Positions 1 through 8,256 are shown, numbered from the stretch's first letter. The stretch is 19,553 nt of DNA from ANME-2 cluster archaeon (GCA_023544495.1 JAMJFV010000019.1:1-19553), one strand, 5' to 3'. A program made the numbers and translations. Notes: generated from the letters alone by a model not told the origin.

Positions 1-660
1 CCCGAACCATTCGTACCCGTAAGCCCCTATCACAAATGTGTTCCTGATAACATTGAGGATATAAATTACAGGAATGGATACCAGCAATGCCAGCAAGACC
101 CTCTTTACGTCTGCTCTGGTTCCCAGGATGAGGCCAAAGAACAGGGCGATACTTTCGATAGCAGTACACGCCAGTATTATCTCAACCCGGTATAATCCGA
201 AATTGATCATATTCCAGTCTTCTCTTTCCACAGGGAACCCCGCCTGCCGGGATAGCCAGAACGTCTGTGAGCTAACCGTATCTATAATGAGATGATTCAG
301 GGATCCAATTTCAGCAAAAGGGAAATAGAACAGACATCCTATGGCAGTGATCGTGGTGACCGCCAGCAATGTCTTCGGCCTGTCTATCTGATCATCCTGT
401 GGTATCCCTTTTTTTGACATAGTGTAGGTACGTACCATCAGGTGTGCGATTATGAGACAAAAAAACGCCACCAATAACATCAGAAAAACCATTGAAATGT
501 CGCCTTCTTTCATGTAATAGAAAGGCTGTACTGCCCAGTACAGAGCAAAGAAAATCCATCCTACGGCACCAATAGGCATTCGTTGCAACGTGAATTTTTT
601 TGGGAGGACAGATGCGATGATGAAAAAAACCAGTGATATCCAGAGAAAGTTCGTAGTCAT
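1..660 (-). CDS. artA: Archaeosortase A-like transpeptidase, 3' end cut by window
   Basis: Reading from the ATG whose complement ends at 660, the frame stays open for 220 codons to the window edge, so the C-terminus is missing. The protein is strongly hydrophobic with several predicted membrane spans (about residues 4-20, 31-47, 56-77, 97-114, 163-180, 187-208). Two exosortase/archaeosortase signatures are visible: the catalytic cysteine in ACTAIES (C165), opening a membrane span, and the catalytic arginine in LNVIRNTFV (R206). The third catalytic residue, a histidine, would lie beyond base 1. In known archaea ArtA cleaves PGF-CTERM-type tails of secreted proteins and links them to lipid. It is divergent from uppS; a TATA-like stretch lies at 704-716. 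Family membership is confident; the A subtype is an inference from the motif context. Confidence 0.85.
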   Translation of the reverse strand, partial: MTTNFLWISLVFFIIASVLPKKFTLQRMPIGAVGWIFFALYWAVQPFYYMKEGDISMVFLMLLVAFFCLIIAHLMVRTYTMSKKGIPQDDQIDRPKTLLAVTTITAIGCLFYFPFAEIGSLNHLIIDTVSSQTFWLSRQAGFPVEREDWNMINFGLYRVEIILACTAIESIALFFGLILGTRADVKRVLLALLVSIPVIYILNVIRNTFVIGAYGYEWFG

Positions 661-812
661 GTTCAAAAACCCGGTTTATTATGTACCTCTTATATTGATG
701 TTTCATATATATAATTAATAACCTAACCACTCTTACCATAGTAGTATTTTTAAAACATTCAAATCATATTTATTTAACATAAATCAAATAACTATTTGTA
801 TGTTGAACATAT
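661..812. promoter_or_regulatory. Divergent promoter region artA/uppS
   Basis: This AT-rich gap separates two divergent genes. On the minus strand a TATA-like run (complement of 704-716) would place transcription start near 680, ahead of the artA ATG at 660. On the plus strand, TATA-like runs at 745-755 and 765-777 would give a short leader for uppS at 813. No operator-like palindrome stood out. Confidence 0.45.
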
Positions 813-1799
813 ATGGATACTGGTATGCAACGTGCTTTAGGTGTGGTTAAAAGAACCGTTGATACTTTAGTCTATTCAGGGTATGAATATTTGCTCACCC
901 AGGAGATAAAGGAATTCAGGATACCTGAACATATTGCAATTATCATGGACGGTAACCGCAGGTACGCACGTAAGTTGAAAATGAGTACCTGGGAGGGGCA
1001 TATCAAGGGTGCCAACACTACTGAAAGAGTGCTTGACTGGTGCTTCGAGCTTGGTGTGAAACAATTAACTGTCTATGCTTTCTCTACCGAGAACCTGAAC
1101 CGTTCTGATGATGAAAAACAAAAACTGTTTGAGCTTATGGGAATAAAACTTGAGAAATTGATGGATGATGAGCGTACCCACAGGAGGGGTATGCGGGTCA
1201 GGATGCTGGGTAATATAGACCTGCTGCCCGAAGCTCTTAAGCAGACAGGGATATGTGCAGAGGACATGACCAGGAATTATAGCAACCTGTACCTGAATAT
1301 TGCAATGGCCTACGGAGGCCGCCAGGAAATCGTGGATACCGCACAGACGCTCGCCAGCAAGATCTCCAGCGGTGAAATGACAGTATCAGATATTAATGAA
1401 GATGTAATTTCATCCCATCTCTATCCATCTCCCGGCCTGGCAGTGCCTGACGTTGACCTGATAATCAGGACCGGCGGTGATGAGAGAATGTCCAATTTCC
1501 TGCCCTGGCAGGCCAATGGCAGCGAATGTGCAGCTTATTTCTGTGCACCGTACTGGCCCGAATTCCGGAAGATAGATTTCCTTCGCTCCATACGTACGTA
1601 CCAGACAAGAGAATATGAATGGCAGAAAAATACAGTACTGCGTATTGTCAAATTGCTCAGCCACACCGGTCGGATCGAGGTGAGCCAGGTGGTCCGCATG
1701 AGCCAGAGGGCAGGTAACATCACTGACCGGGAAGTGCGAGTGATATTGAAAGAGCTGGATCGCAGCAGGGAACTGAAAAGTATTTCTCTGGTGTGGTAA
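813..1799 (+). CDS. uppS: Archaeal cis-prenyltransferase (undecaprenyl diphosphate synthase family) with C-terminal extension
   Basis: This enzyme condenses isopentenyl diphosphate onto an allylic primer to build the polyprenyl/dolichyl lipid carrier used in surface glycan assembly, at the cytosolic face of the membrane. Visible family motifs are the pyrophosphate-binding MDGNRR (residues 45-50, D46 catalytic), the STEN segment (91-94), RTGGDERMSNFLPWQ (219-233, archaeal variant of the RTSGE-SNFL motif) and YWPEF (247-251). The usual ending, near RTYQTRE (261-267), is followed by about 60 residues that read like a small winged-helix fold. The start at 813 fits the TATA spacing, though M5 (825) is possible. 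It is divergent from artA; both genes serve the cell envelope. Confidence 0.93.
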   Translation: MDTGMQRALGVVKRTVDTLVYSGYEYLLTQEIKEFRIPEHIAIIMDGNRRYARKLKMSTWEGHIKGANTTERVLDWCFELGVKQLTVYAFSTENLNRSDDEKQKLFELMGIKLEKLMDDERTHRRGMRVRMLGNIDLLPEALKQTGICAEDMTRNYSNLYLNIAMAYGGRQEIVDTAQTLASKISSGEMTVSDINEDVISSHLYPSPGLAVPDVDLIIRTGGDERMSNFLPWQANGSECAAYFCAPYWPEFRKIDFLRSIRTYQTREYEWQKNTVLRIVKLLSHTGRIEVSQVVRMSQRAGNITDREVRVILKELDRSRELKSISLVW

Positions 1800-1864
1800 T
1801 ACCGGGTAATACCATAGTACGATTTTAAGAACCTTTAATAATCAATATATGCATCCCTCTGGAC

Positions 1865-3190
1865 ATGGACATTGAAGGTTATGCTAAACGCGCTTTGTTA
1901 TCGGGTGAGAGTGAGGGGCAGATAGAGGAAAGACTTGCCTGTCGCATACGTGAGATCAAGGGCGGGAATGTTACCGAACAGCATGCACAAGAATTAGCCC
2001 ATGCAGTTATGGTGGAAGCCAGCGCCACCCTGGAACCGAAAGGAGATATTTTTGAACCGGTCACCTCAGGCATTACCATGGGGCAATTTGGTGTTGGCAG
2101 CCGGGGAATGGGTGATTTCTATACCCACGAGCAAATAGCCGGGGTGATCGGGAGGACATCGGCGGAAGTGGATACCACGCACCTGGACGATTCGGGTGTG
2201 GTCAGGACCGGCAGCGGTGAATATCTGGTGGTGACGGTGGACGGTATCCACAGCAGGCTCAGTGATTATCCATTTCTTGCAGGTTTCCATGTGGCACGGG
2301 CTGCGCTCCGTGATATCTATGCAATGGGGGCAAGACCGCTGGCCATGCTGTCCGATATCCATGTTGCCGATGACGGGGATGTGGGCAAGATATTCGACCA
2401 CATCGCAGGTATAACCACCGTTTCAGAACTGACCGGTGTACCTCTTATAACAGGCAGTACCCTGCGCATAGGGGGGGATATGGTCATTGGTGAGCGCATG
2501 ACCGGCGGCGTGGGCGCGGTAGGTATTACCAGGACCATTTCTGCAAGGATACTGGCCGAACCAGGCGATGTCATACTTATGACCGAAGGGGCTGGTGGAG
2601 GCACTATCTCCACAACAGCTCTCTATTATGGCAAACATGACATTGTCGATGAGACCATCAATATCAAATTCATAGAGGCCTGTGAAGCTATTATGGATGC
2701 AGGACTGCTGGTGCGCATCCATGCCATGACCGATGTGACCAATGGTGGAGTGCGCGGCGATGCCAAGGAGATCTCAAGAACTGCAGGTGTAGAACTGGTA
2801 TTCCATGAAGAGCGTATCAGAAAGCTGGTGAATCCTTCGGTTCTGTCAATGCTCGAAGAACTTGAGATCGATTACCTGGGAGTATCCCTTGATGCGCTAT
2901 TGATAATTGCTCCTGCTGATGCTGCTGATGCCATCCTTTCCGTGCTTGGTTCAAAAGGTATTGCAGCTGATGTGATCGGCAGGGTTGGGCATGGCAGCGG
3001 TGCAAAACTTGAGATTGATGGCAGGACCGTGGACTTTTCCCCCAGGTTCAGGGAATCTGCCTATACTCCTATAAAAAAACTGGTGGGTGAAGCTGAACCA
3101 TTGGACTTCAAGGTCATGTGCGACAGGATCGATGAAGCAGCCCGGATAGCCATCGACAAGAAACAGCGAATTATTGAGCGTTTGAAGTAA
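1865..3190 (+). CDS. AIR synthase-related protein (PurM/HypE/ThiL superfamily)
   Basis: A 441-residue protein with the fold of the PurM/SelD/HypE/ThiL ATP-binding superfamily. After an N-terminal helical stretch of about 65 residues comes the ATP/Mg segment HLDDSGVV (106-113), then VTVDG (123-127), the DIYAMGARPLAM helix (150-161) and glycine-rich loops (ITGSTLRIGGD, 195-205; MTEGAGGG in the second half). The C-terminal domain contains TDVTNGG, typical of the AIRS_C domain. Such proteins are common in methanogens, usually labelled HypE-like or AIR synthase-related, and the substrate is not known. It is longer than PurM (about 345 residues) and HypE (about 335). An AT-rich box about 25 bases upstream suggests its own promoter and a short leader. 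No purine or hydrogenase genes flank it. Confidence 0.85.
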   Translation: MDIEGYAKRALLSGESEGQIEERLACRIREIKGGNVTEQHAQELAHAVMVEASATLEPKGDIFEPVTSGITMGQFGVGSRGMGDFYTHEQIAGVIGRTSAEVDTTHLDDSGVVRTGSGEYLVVTVDGIHSRLSDYPFLAGFHVARAALRDIYAMGARPLAMLSDIHVADDGDVGKIFDHIAGITTVSELTGVPLITGSTLRIGGDMVIGERMTGGVGAVGITRTISARILAEPGDVILMTEGAGGGTISTTALYYGKHDIVDETINIKFIEACEAIMDAGLLVRIHAMTDVTNGGVRGDAKEISRTAGVELVFHEERIRKLVNPSVLSMLEELEIDYLGVSLDALLIIAPADAADAILSVLGSKGIAADVIGRVGHGSGAKLEIDGRTVDFSPRFRESAYTPIKKLVGEAEPLDFKVMCDRIDEAARIAIDKKQRIIERLK

Positions 3191-3211
3191 TTTCACGTTA
3201 TGTTGTAAAAG

Positions 3212-3220
3212 ATTATTAAT
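3212..3220 (+). promoter_or_regulatory. Putative TATA box of propeller-protein gene
   Basis: The AT-rich ATTATTAAT run would put transcription start at about 3243. A GTG at 3222 would then lie upstream of the transcript, which supports the ATG at 3258 as the translation start. Confidence 0.35.
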
Positions 3221-3257
3221 AGTGGTTCGTATAAAACATACACTGGTGAAAAACATT

Positions 3258-4550
3258 ATGAGATACAAAATGATTAGTGCTCTCTTTTTTGCACTATTAT
3301 TGCTCACACCGGTGGTTGTATATGCGGATACAGCACCCAGGATCGACTGGACTGTAGATCTGGGCGGAAACAGGGAAGAGATTTTTTATGACGTGATACA
3401 GACCTCAGACGGCGGATATGCTGCTGCCGGTATGACGAAAGGTATGAGTAACACTGAAGATGTGTACGTGGTTAAGCTAACTTCATCGGGTGATGTGGTA
3501 TGGGAGCATAACTACGGAGGTGCGAAAATAGACTTTGCCAAATCCATCCGACAGACTTCAGATGGCGGTTATATTGTAGGAGGTGGTACACGTTCCTTCA
3601 ATGTGGGTGTAATAGATTACTATCTTGTGAAACTGGATTCTTCCGGAAAACTCCAGTGGGAGAAGTATTATGGTAGCAGTCAGACCGATATATGCGAATC
3701 CATAATCCAGACCAGTGATGGCGGATATATAGCGGCCGGACAATCATGGTTGAACATCCTTGACGGCAATGTATATATTATCAAACTTGATCCAAAAGGT
3801 AACAAGGTGTGGGAAAAGAGCATTGGCGGAGGGCTGGAAGATGGCGCTTATGACATCCAGCAGACGTCAGATAATGGATATGTCATTGCAGGATATACCC
3901 GGTCAAACGGGGACGGGAGTTATAACGTTTATGTCATAAAAACGGATTCCAGCGGCAATGTGAAATGGACATCCGATTTTGGCGGCAATAATGACGACCA
4001 GGCATATTCAATAGTCCAGCACAGGGATGGGTATGTTGTGGCCGGGCATTCCAAATCAAAAAATGTGCTGAGTAAATCTGATGTATATGTTGTCAAGCTC
4101 GACCTGAATGGTAAAATGGTATGGGAGAAGTTCTTTGGAGCAAGTGATACCATCGAAGAGTCCCAGTCTATCCAGAAGACCGAGGAGGGAGGTTATATTA
4201 TTGTCGGTAAGACCAACCAGTACACCTATGGAGCAAATGACGTGTATCTCCTGAAGCTGGACAGTGATGGAAACGAGCAGTGGAGCCAGGTCTTTGGCGG
4301 AGAAAATGACGATTACGGTCATTCGGTAGCCCAGACCTCTGATGGAGGATATATTCTGGCAGGACAGACCAAGTCATTTGGAACCGGAGGAAATGCCTAT
4401 ATCATCAAGACCGAAGTACCGGCAAACTCACGGAATACAGGAAATGGCGGCCAGAGGGATATCCCCGAATACGGGACACCAGCCGTGGGAATAGTGTTCA
4501 GTTTAATGGTTCTGTTAACAGCAGGACTGGTCATGAGAAGAAGGTCTTAA
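3258..4550 (+). CDS. Secreted seven-repeat beta-propeller protein with PEYG-type C-terminal sorting tail
   Basis: The 430-residue protein starts with a Sec signal peptide (basic RYK, hydrophobic 5-20, likely cleavage after VYA, residue 23). Seven repeats of about 52 residues follow, each opening with W-x-x-x-(F/Y/L/I)-GG and carrying QTSDGGY-(I/A)-x-AG and D-V-Y-V-V-K-L-D-x-x-G. This matches the count and spacing of a seven-bladed propeller. The C-terminus has a tripartite tail: IPEYG (402-406), a hydrophobic span, then RRRS. This resembles PGF/PEF-CTERM signals cut by archaeosortases, and such an enzyme is encoded at 1-660. The upstream in-frame GTG at 3222 would spoil the signal peptide, so the ATG at 3258 is preferred. 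The role is unknown, probably an exported binding or surface-layer-associated protein. Confidence 0.88.
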   Translation: MRYKMISALFFALLLLTPVVVYADTAPRIDWTVDLGGNREEIFYDVIQTSDGGYAAAGMTKGMSNTEDVYVVKLTSSGDVVWEHNYGGAKIDFAKSIRQTSDGGYIVGGGTRSFNVGVIDYYLVKLDSSGKLQWEKYYGSSQTDICESIIQTSDGGYIAAGQSWLNILDGNVYIIKLDPKGNKVWEKSIGGGLEDGAYDIQQTSDNGYVIAGYTRSNGDGSYNVYVIKTDSSGNVKWTSDFGGNNDDQAYSIVQHRDGYVVAGHSKSKNVLSKSDVYVVKLDLNGKMVWEKFFGASDTIEESQSIQKTEEGGYIIVGKTNQYTYGANDVYLLKLDSDGNEQWSQVFGGENDDYGHSVAQTSDGGYILAGQTKSFGTGGNAYIIKTEVPANSRNTGNGGQRDIPEYGTPAVGIVFSLMVLLTAGLVMRRRS

Positions 4551-4555
4551 CCGGA

Positions 4556-4586
4556 CCTTTTCTTTGACATCTTTTTCTTTTTTATT
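4556..4586 (+). terminator. Oligo-T termination tract between convergent genes
   Basis: Repeated T runs follow the stop of the propeller gene by a few bases. Archaeal RNA polymerase ends at such oligo-T stretches without needing a hairpin, and none is evident here. Confidence 0.4.
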
Positions 4587-4625
4587 CAATCATTCATTTA
4601 TTGGACAAATTTTACAATTATTGAT

Positions 4626-5138
4626 CTATTTATTTTCATTCTGGTAGATACCGCTGTAGCCTTGGCTTACAGTACTGCTGAGTTTGAAAAAGATAAGCTG
4701 CACAACCCTTGCATTACGTTTTAGCCTGAAACCATCGGGGTTGTGCACCACCAGCAAGCTCTCGCTGCGACCGCTATATCCGGCATCCCATACAGCGGTC
4801 TCCAGGGCTACACCACAGCGCAACAGGCTGGACCGTGCCCTGGCAATGGCAGCCAGTCCTTCGGGGATGTTCACAACTTCGTTGTAGATAATTTTGTAGA
4901 TGCCGGGGTCGAGGTGAAGCCAGCCGTTCGCATCAAAATCAAGAAAGGTGGTGCCAGGCAGGATACGTTCACTGTTATCAAAGGAAACAGACCCCGGGCC
5001 CTGCAAACTGTGGACGCTTTGCAGGGTCAGCTCAAGACCGTTAGGCTGGGTCTGTACGCCAGGATCTATCATCTGTTCCACCAGTGGTGACGGTGAGTTC
5101 ATTGCTGCTGTCAGTTCCTGTCTTGAAAGCATTGTCAT
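4626..5138 (-). CDS. dut: dUTPase / dCTP deaminase-family nucleotide hydrolase
   Basis: A 170-residue member of the archaeal dUTPase/dCTP deaminase superfamily, which removes dUTP and feeds dUMP to thymidylate synthesis. Seen motifs are ARARSSLLRCGV (99-110), matching the GRSSxxRxG nucleotide-binding motif, and the following ETAVWDAGYSGRSESLL (113-129), matching the D-x-G-Y/F-x-G active-site strand. The family's C-terminal VVQLIFFKL strand is present at 145-153. The sequence cannot tell dUTP diphosphatase from deaminase, but the short length and V-W-D-A-G rather than DPG fit the archaeal dUTPase group. Two start codons lie close together (5138, 5132); the outer is used here. It is convergent with the propeller gene and divergent from glcD. 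Confidence 0.82.
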   Translation of the reverse strand: MTMLSRQELTAAMNSPSPLVEQMIDPGVQTQPNGLELTLQSVHSLQGPGSVSFDNSERILPGTTFLDFDANGWLHLDPGIYKIIYNEVVNIPEGLAAIARARSSLLRCGVALETAVWDAGYSGRSESLLVVHNPDGFRLKRNARVVQLIFFKLSSTVSQGYSGIYQNENK

Positions 5139-5259
5139 AATAGGTCTTTGAATATCCTGATTGTTTTTATGATTATTGATTCAGGTACGAATTGCCAAAC
5201 GTATTTCAAATTACTATTTAATAATATTACATCCATAATAGTAAACCAGGAAAAGTATC
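5139..5259. promoter_or_regulatory. Divergent promoter region dut/glcD
   Basis: A strong TATA-like run at 5215-5227 lies 33-45 bases ahead of the glcD ATG, and an AGGAAAAG ribosome site starts at 5248. AT-rich DNA around 5160-5180 could serve the dut side; no clear palindrome was seen. Confidence 0.5.
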
Positions 5260-6639
5260 ATGGACATCTTCACAAGGCTTCAGGACATTGTCACATCATC
5301 CCGTGTTTCAAATGACCCGGCAGAGTTGTATTGCTATTCCTCTGACGCGTCGTACATTAAGGGTACCCCGGATTATGTGGTCATGCCCCGTACAACTGCC
5401 GAGGTATCGGACATAGTTGAACTGGCCCAGGAAAACCGCATACCTGTTGTTGCAAGAGGTGCGGGCACCGGTCTGGCAGGAGGAGCAGTACCACTGTGTG
5501 GTGGCATTGTGCTGGATATGAGCCGGATGAACAGGATACTTGAGATCGATATCCGGAACCTGCAGGTACTGGTGGAGCCGGGACTCGTTCATGCGGACCT
5601 GAACCGTGCACTTGAACCCTATGGTTTCTTTTTTCCTCCAGATCCGGGCAGCAGCGAGATGTGCACCATGGGCGGGCTGATAGCCAACAGGGGCAGCGGT
5701 ATGCGCTCGGTAAAATACGGTACTGTCACTGATTACGTGCTTGACCTTGAAGTGGTCATGCCGGACGGGGCAGTCATCAGGACCGGCGGCATGGTCATGA
5801 AATCCGCATCCGGGTATGACCTCACCTCCCTGATGGTCGGTTCTGAAGGTACGCTGGGTATAATTACATTGGCCAGGTTGAAGATACACCCGCTACCCGA
5901 GGCCCGTGCTGCAGTGCTGGCCCATTTCAATGACCTGGAAGCTGCCGGCAGGACCGTGCCGGCCATAATGGAAAAGGGCATCATGCCTTCTGCATGCGAA
6001 CTTATGGACAGTACCACGATCAAGGCAGTCAATATGTATGATGCCAACCTGGCAATCCCGGATTGTGAAGCCATGTTGCTTATTGAAGTGGACGGCTCCC
6101 CGTGCAGTGTTGAATCCGGCGCGGCCAGAGTGGCTGGCTGCTGCCGGGAACTAGGAGCTTTTAATGTTACCATCGCATTTTCAGAGGCTGAGATGAAGGA
6201 ACTGTGGGCTGCCCGCCGCCTTGCAGGCGCTGCGGTTACACGGCTGAACCCGGGCAGGACCAGGGTCTATATCGGCGAAGATGTGGCGGTTCCACTGTCC
6301 GCAATTCCGGAAATGCTCAGAGAGATACGCAACATTTCTAAACGGCACGGTCTCACTATAATGACATACGGTCATGCCGGGGATGGCAACCTGCACACAG
6401 GTATGGCTATTGATACGCGTGACAGGGAGCAGTGGGAAGTACTGAAAAAGGCGGCTGACGACATTCATCGCGCAGCATTGCGGTTACATGGGACCGTATC
6501 AGGAGAGCATGGTATAGGCAGCGCCCGGGGGATATACATGAACCAGGAGCATGGAGGTGCACTGAATGTTATGGTCTCTATAAAGAGAGCACTTGACCCT
6601 CATAATATTATGAATCCTCTGAAGGTGGGCCTGGAATGA
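5260..6639 (+). CDS. glcD: FAD-linked 2-hydroxyacid dehydrogenase, GlcD-like subunit
   Basis: A 459-residue flavoprotein of the vanillyl-alcohol-oxidase fold. The PCMH-type FAD domain shows RGAGTGLAGGAVP (66-78), PPDPGSS and GGLIANRGSG (126-147), and the SASGYDLTSLMVGSEGTLG segment (182-200). The C-terminal oxidase domain has ELWAARR (314-320), GHAGDGNLH (371-379, metal-binding histidines) and SGEHGIG (414-420). These features define the glycolate/D-lactate dehydrogenase family, which oxidises a 2-hydroxyacid and passes electrons to a partner. The partner is the next gene: its ATG overlaps this stop (ATGA), so the two are translationally coupled. The exact substrate (D-lactate, glycolate or other) cannot be read from sequence. 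Confidence 0.92.
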   Translation: MDIFTRLQDIVTSSRVSNDPAELYCYSSDASYIKGTPDYVVMPRTTAEVSDIVELAQENRIPVVARGAGTGLAGGAVPLCGGIVLDMSRMNRILEIDIRNLQVLVEPGLVHADLNRALEPYGFFFPPDPGSSEMCTMGGLIANRGSGMRSVKYGTVTDYVLDLEVVMPDGAVIRTGGMVMKSASGYDLTSLMVGSEGTLGIITLARLKIHPLPEARAAVLAHFNDLEAAGRTVPAIMEKGIMPSACELMDSTTIKAVNMYDANLAIPDCEAMLLIEVDGSPCSVESGAARVAGCCRELGAFNVTIAFSEAEMKELWAARRLAGAAVTRLNPGRTRVYIGEDVAVPLSAIPEMLREIRNISKRHGLTIMTYGHAGDGNLHTGMAIDTRDREQWEVLKKAADDIHRAALRLHGTVSGEHGIGSARGIYMNQEHGGALNVMVSIKRALDPHNIMNPLKVGLE

Positions 6640-7679
6640 GGGAATACCTGGGGGAAATAGTAAAATGTGTCAGATGCGGCCGGTGTCGCACGGTATGTCC
6701 AACGCAGCAGGTGCAGGGGTGGGAATCTGCCGGGGCCAGGGGCAGGATGCAGATGGCAATGGGAATGGCTTCAGGGGTTGAACCAACAACTGGAATGGTA
6801 ACGAGTATAATGACCTGCACTACCTGCCAGCAATGTGTGTCTGCATGCCCCTCAGGTGCCAATCCACAACAGGTGACCAGGGCAGCACGGAGAAAACTGG
6901 TGGATCTGGGGTATGCAACGTCCCATCAGCGGGAAATGCAGGGTCGTATCAACAACACTGGTAACTCACTGGGTGATGGATCAGCAAGGACGGCATGGGT
7001 TACCACTTCTCAGGTTACTGGGGATTCAGGATATGTATATTTTGCCGGGTGCCTGGCTTCATACAGATACCAATCCACAGCAAAGGCGATATATGGGATC
7101 CTGGAAAAGTTCGGTGTCGGATTACTGAAAAATGAGCAGTGCTGCGGTTCACCACTGTTAAGGATGGGACTGGACGCATCTGATCTGATCGAACATAATT
7201 CCCGGCAGTTCAAAGAAGCAGGAGCTCATACCATAATCGTCGGTTGTGCAGGTTGTTATTCGATGTTCAGGGAACAATACCGCGACTTTGAAATACTGCA
7301 CTTTTCAGAGTTCCTGGCTTCCCGGCTTGATGAGTTGCCTCTGGACCAGCTTGACCTCAGGGTAACGTATCATGACCCGTGTCACCTGGGCAGGACGTAC
7401 GGGATATATGATGCTCCCAGGAAGGTCATTGAAAAGGTCTGCTCACTTGTAGAGATGAAAGCCTCAAAGGAGAATGCCAGTTGCTGCGGTGGTGGAGGTG
7501 GAGTCAGGATCGGATATCCGGAACTGTCCGGCTCCATTGCAGAAAAACTAAAGGATAATATTCCCGGCGGTGTTAACTATGCGGTTACGTCATGTCCACT
7601 ATGTTCCAGGAATATGTCAGATATCGGGATCAATGTGCTGGACCTTGCAGAACTGGTATTGATGGCAATGAAAGAGTAA
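6636..7679 (+). CDS. glcF: (Fe-S)-binding oxidoreductase subunit, GlcF-like
   Basis: A 347-residue electron-transfer partner of the preceding flavoprotein. Two 4Fe-4S motifs lie near the N-terminus (C11, C14, C17, C21 and C61, C64, C67, C71). Two CCG domains of the HdrB/D and GlcF type follow: GCL at 138-140 with CCG at 169-171 and CAGC at 204-207, then DPCH at 247-250 with CCGG at 283-286 and CPLC at 320-323. CCG domains hold an extra iron-sulfur centre. In methanogens similar subunits deliver electrons to membrane carriers or heterodisulfide-reductase-type partners; the acceptor here is unknown. The last codons and the stop are the first unit of a 44-bp tandem repeat that continues downstream. 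Confidence 0.92.
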   Translation: MREYLGEIVKCVRCGRCRTVCPTQQVQGWESAGARGRMQMAMGMASGVEPTTGMVTSIMTCTTCQQCVSACPSGANPQQVTRAARRKLVDLGYATSHQREMQGRINNTGNSLGDGSARTAWVTTSQVTGDSGYVYFAGCLASYRYQSTAKAIYGILEKFGVGLLKNEQCCGSPLLRMGLDASDLIEHNSRQFKEAGAHTIIVGCAGCYSMFREQYRDFEILHFSEFLASRLDELPLDQLDLRVTYHDPCHLGRTYGIYDAPRKVIEKVCSLVEMKASKENASCCGGGGGVRIGYPELSGSIAEKLKDNIPGGVNYAVTSCPLCSRNMSDIGINVLDLAELVLMAMKE

Positions 7680-7802
7680 GGCCAGACCGTGCAGAACTGG
7701 TATTGATAGGAATGAAAGAGTAAGGCCAGACCGTGCAGAACTGGTATTGATAGGAATGAATAATTCAGGTCGGACCTTGCATAACTGGTCCTGATAATAT
7801 TG
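7641..7802 (+). repeat. 44-bp tandem repeat derived from the 3' end of glcF
   Basis: Units are 7641-7684 (the final glcF codons, stop and 5 bases), 7685-7728, 7729-7772, and a 30-base partial at 7773-7802. Units 1 and 2 differ at only a few positions; unit 3 diverges in its second half and unit 4 further. Since 44 is not a multiple of 3 and every unit carries stops, the copies do not extend the protein. It looks like gene-end duplication by slippage or unequal exchange, with decay away from the gene. Confidence 0.93.
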
Positions 7803-7843
7803 AAAAAATTAATAAAATTGTAATGCTATACTTACCAATGCTC

Positions 7844-8221
7844 TCAAGCCCAAAACTGAGCCTCATAATCGTCTGACAGGTCATCCATGTTCAGAAGGTT
7901 CATCATCCTGTGAACTTTATTTTTTGGTTTTGCGGCTTCATTCTCTGGTCCGGCAGTTATTTCTTCGCATTCCTGCAATCCGTGCAACATTGAATTCAGG
8001 TCCAACCGGCTATGGGCATCACTGTTGTGTACAGTATCTACTTCAATGCCGGATGCATAATTATCCACTACTGGATTACCCTGGGAATTGCGTTCGTAGT
8101 CTGGATAATAACCTACATTACAGTATTCATCTTTGGTACGCCAGTCCATAACATGCACAGGGCAACTATCACCGATACAAGAACCATTACCTGTTTTTGG
8201 GCAAAATGTAGGAAGTGACAT
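7844..8221 (-). CDS. Small cysteine-motif protein of unknown function
   Basis: A 125-residue soluble protein without signal peptide or membrane span. The N-terminal 40 residues carry four cysteines (C7, C15, C20, C34) in the order CPKTG, SCIGDSC, EYC, followed by NVGYY, a pattern that could bind a metal or iron-sulfur cluster. I recall similar short cysteine-headed proteins in methanogens, but no function. The rest is hydrophilic and acidic, ending DDYEAQFWA, and looks disordered. It stands alone between repeat DNA and rlmE. A 12-bp perfect palindrome lies 24 bases upstream of the start, which supports a regulated, real gene. Coding status is likely rather than certain. Confidence 0.65.
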   Translation of the reverse strand: MSLPTFCPKTGNGSCIGDSCPVHVMDWRTKDEYCNVGYYPDYERNSQGNPVVDNYASGIEVDTVHNSDAHSRLDLNSMLHGLQECEEITAGPENEAAKPKNKVHRMMNLLNMDDLSDDYEAQFWA

Positions 8222-8256
8222 AATCTAATTATTGTAATTACTAGTAGATTAATCTA
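8221..8256 (-). promoter_or_regulatory. Palindromic element upstream of the cysteine-motif gene
   Basis: TAGATTAATCTA at 8245-8256 is a perfect 12-bp palindrome. Its half site recurs as TAATCTA at 8221-8227, so there are three half-sites in 36 bases. On the minus strand a TATA-like ATTATTATAAG lies just upstream (about 8263-8275), so the palindrome would sit between TATA box and start of transcription, a usual place for an archaeal repressor operator. The binding protein is unknown. Confidence 0.4.

Noticed and set aside
392..739. Minus-strand ORF of 115 codons
   Set aside because: It lies in another frame over the archaeosortase gene, whose membrane segments and catalytic motifs are clear; the 115-codon product shows no recognisable pattern.
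3222..3257. GTG start adding 12 residues to the propeller protein
   Set aside because: It overlaps the likely promoter and would put a charged extension before the signal peptide; the ATG at 3258 fits better.
4743..5090. 115-codon plus-strand ORF
   Set aside because: It is antisense to the dUTPase-family gene, which carries the expected active-site motifs.
5308..5889. 193-codon minus-strand ORF
   Set aside because: It is antisense to glcD, rich in His/Cys/Arg as expected for a shadow of a codon-biased gene, and has no family pattern.
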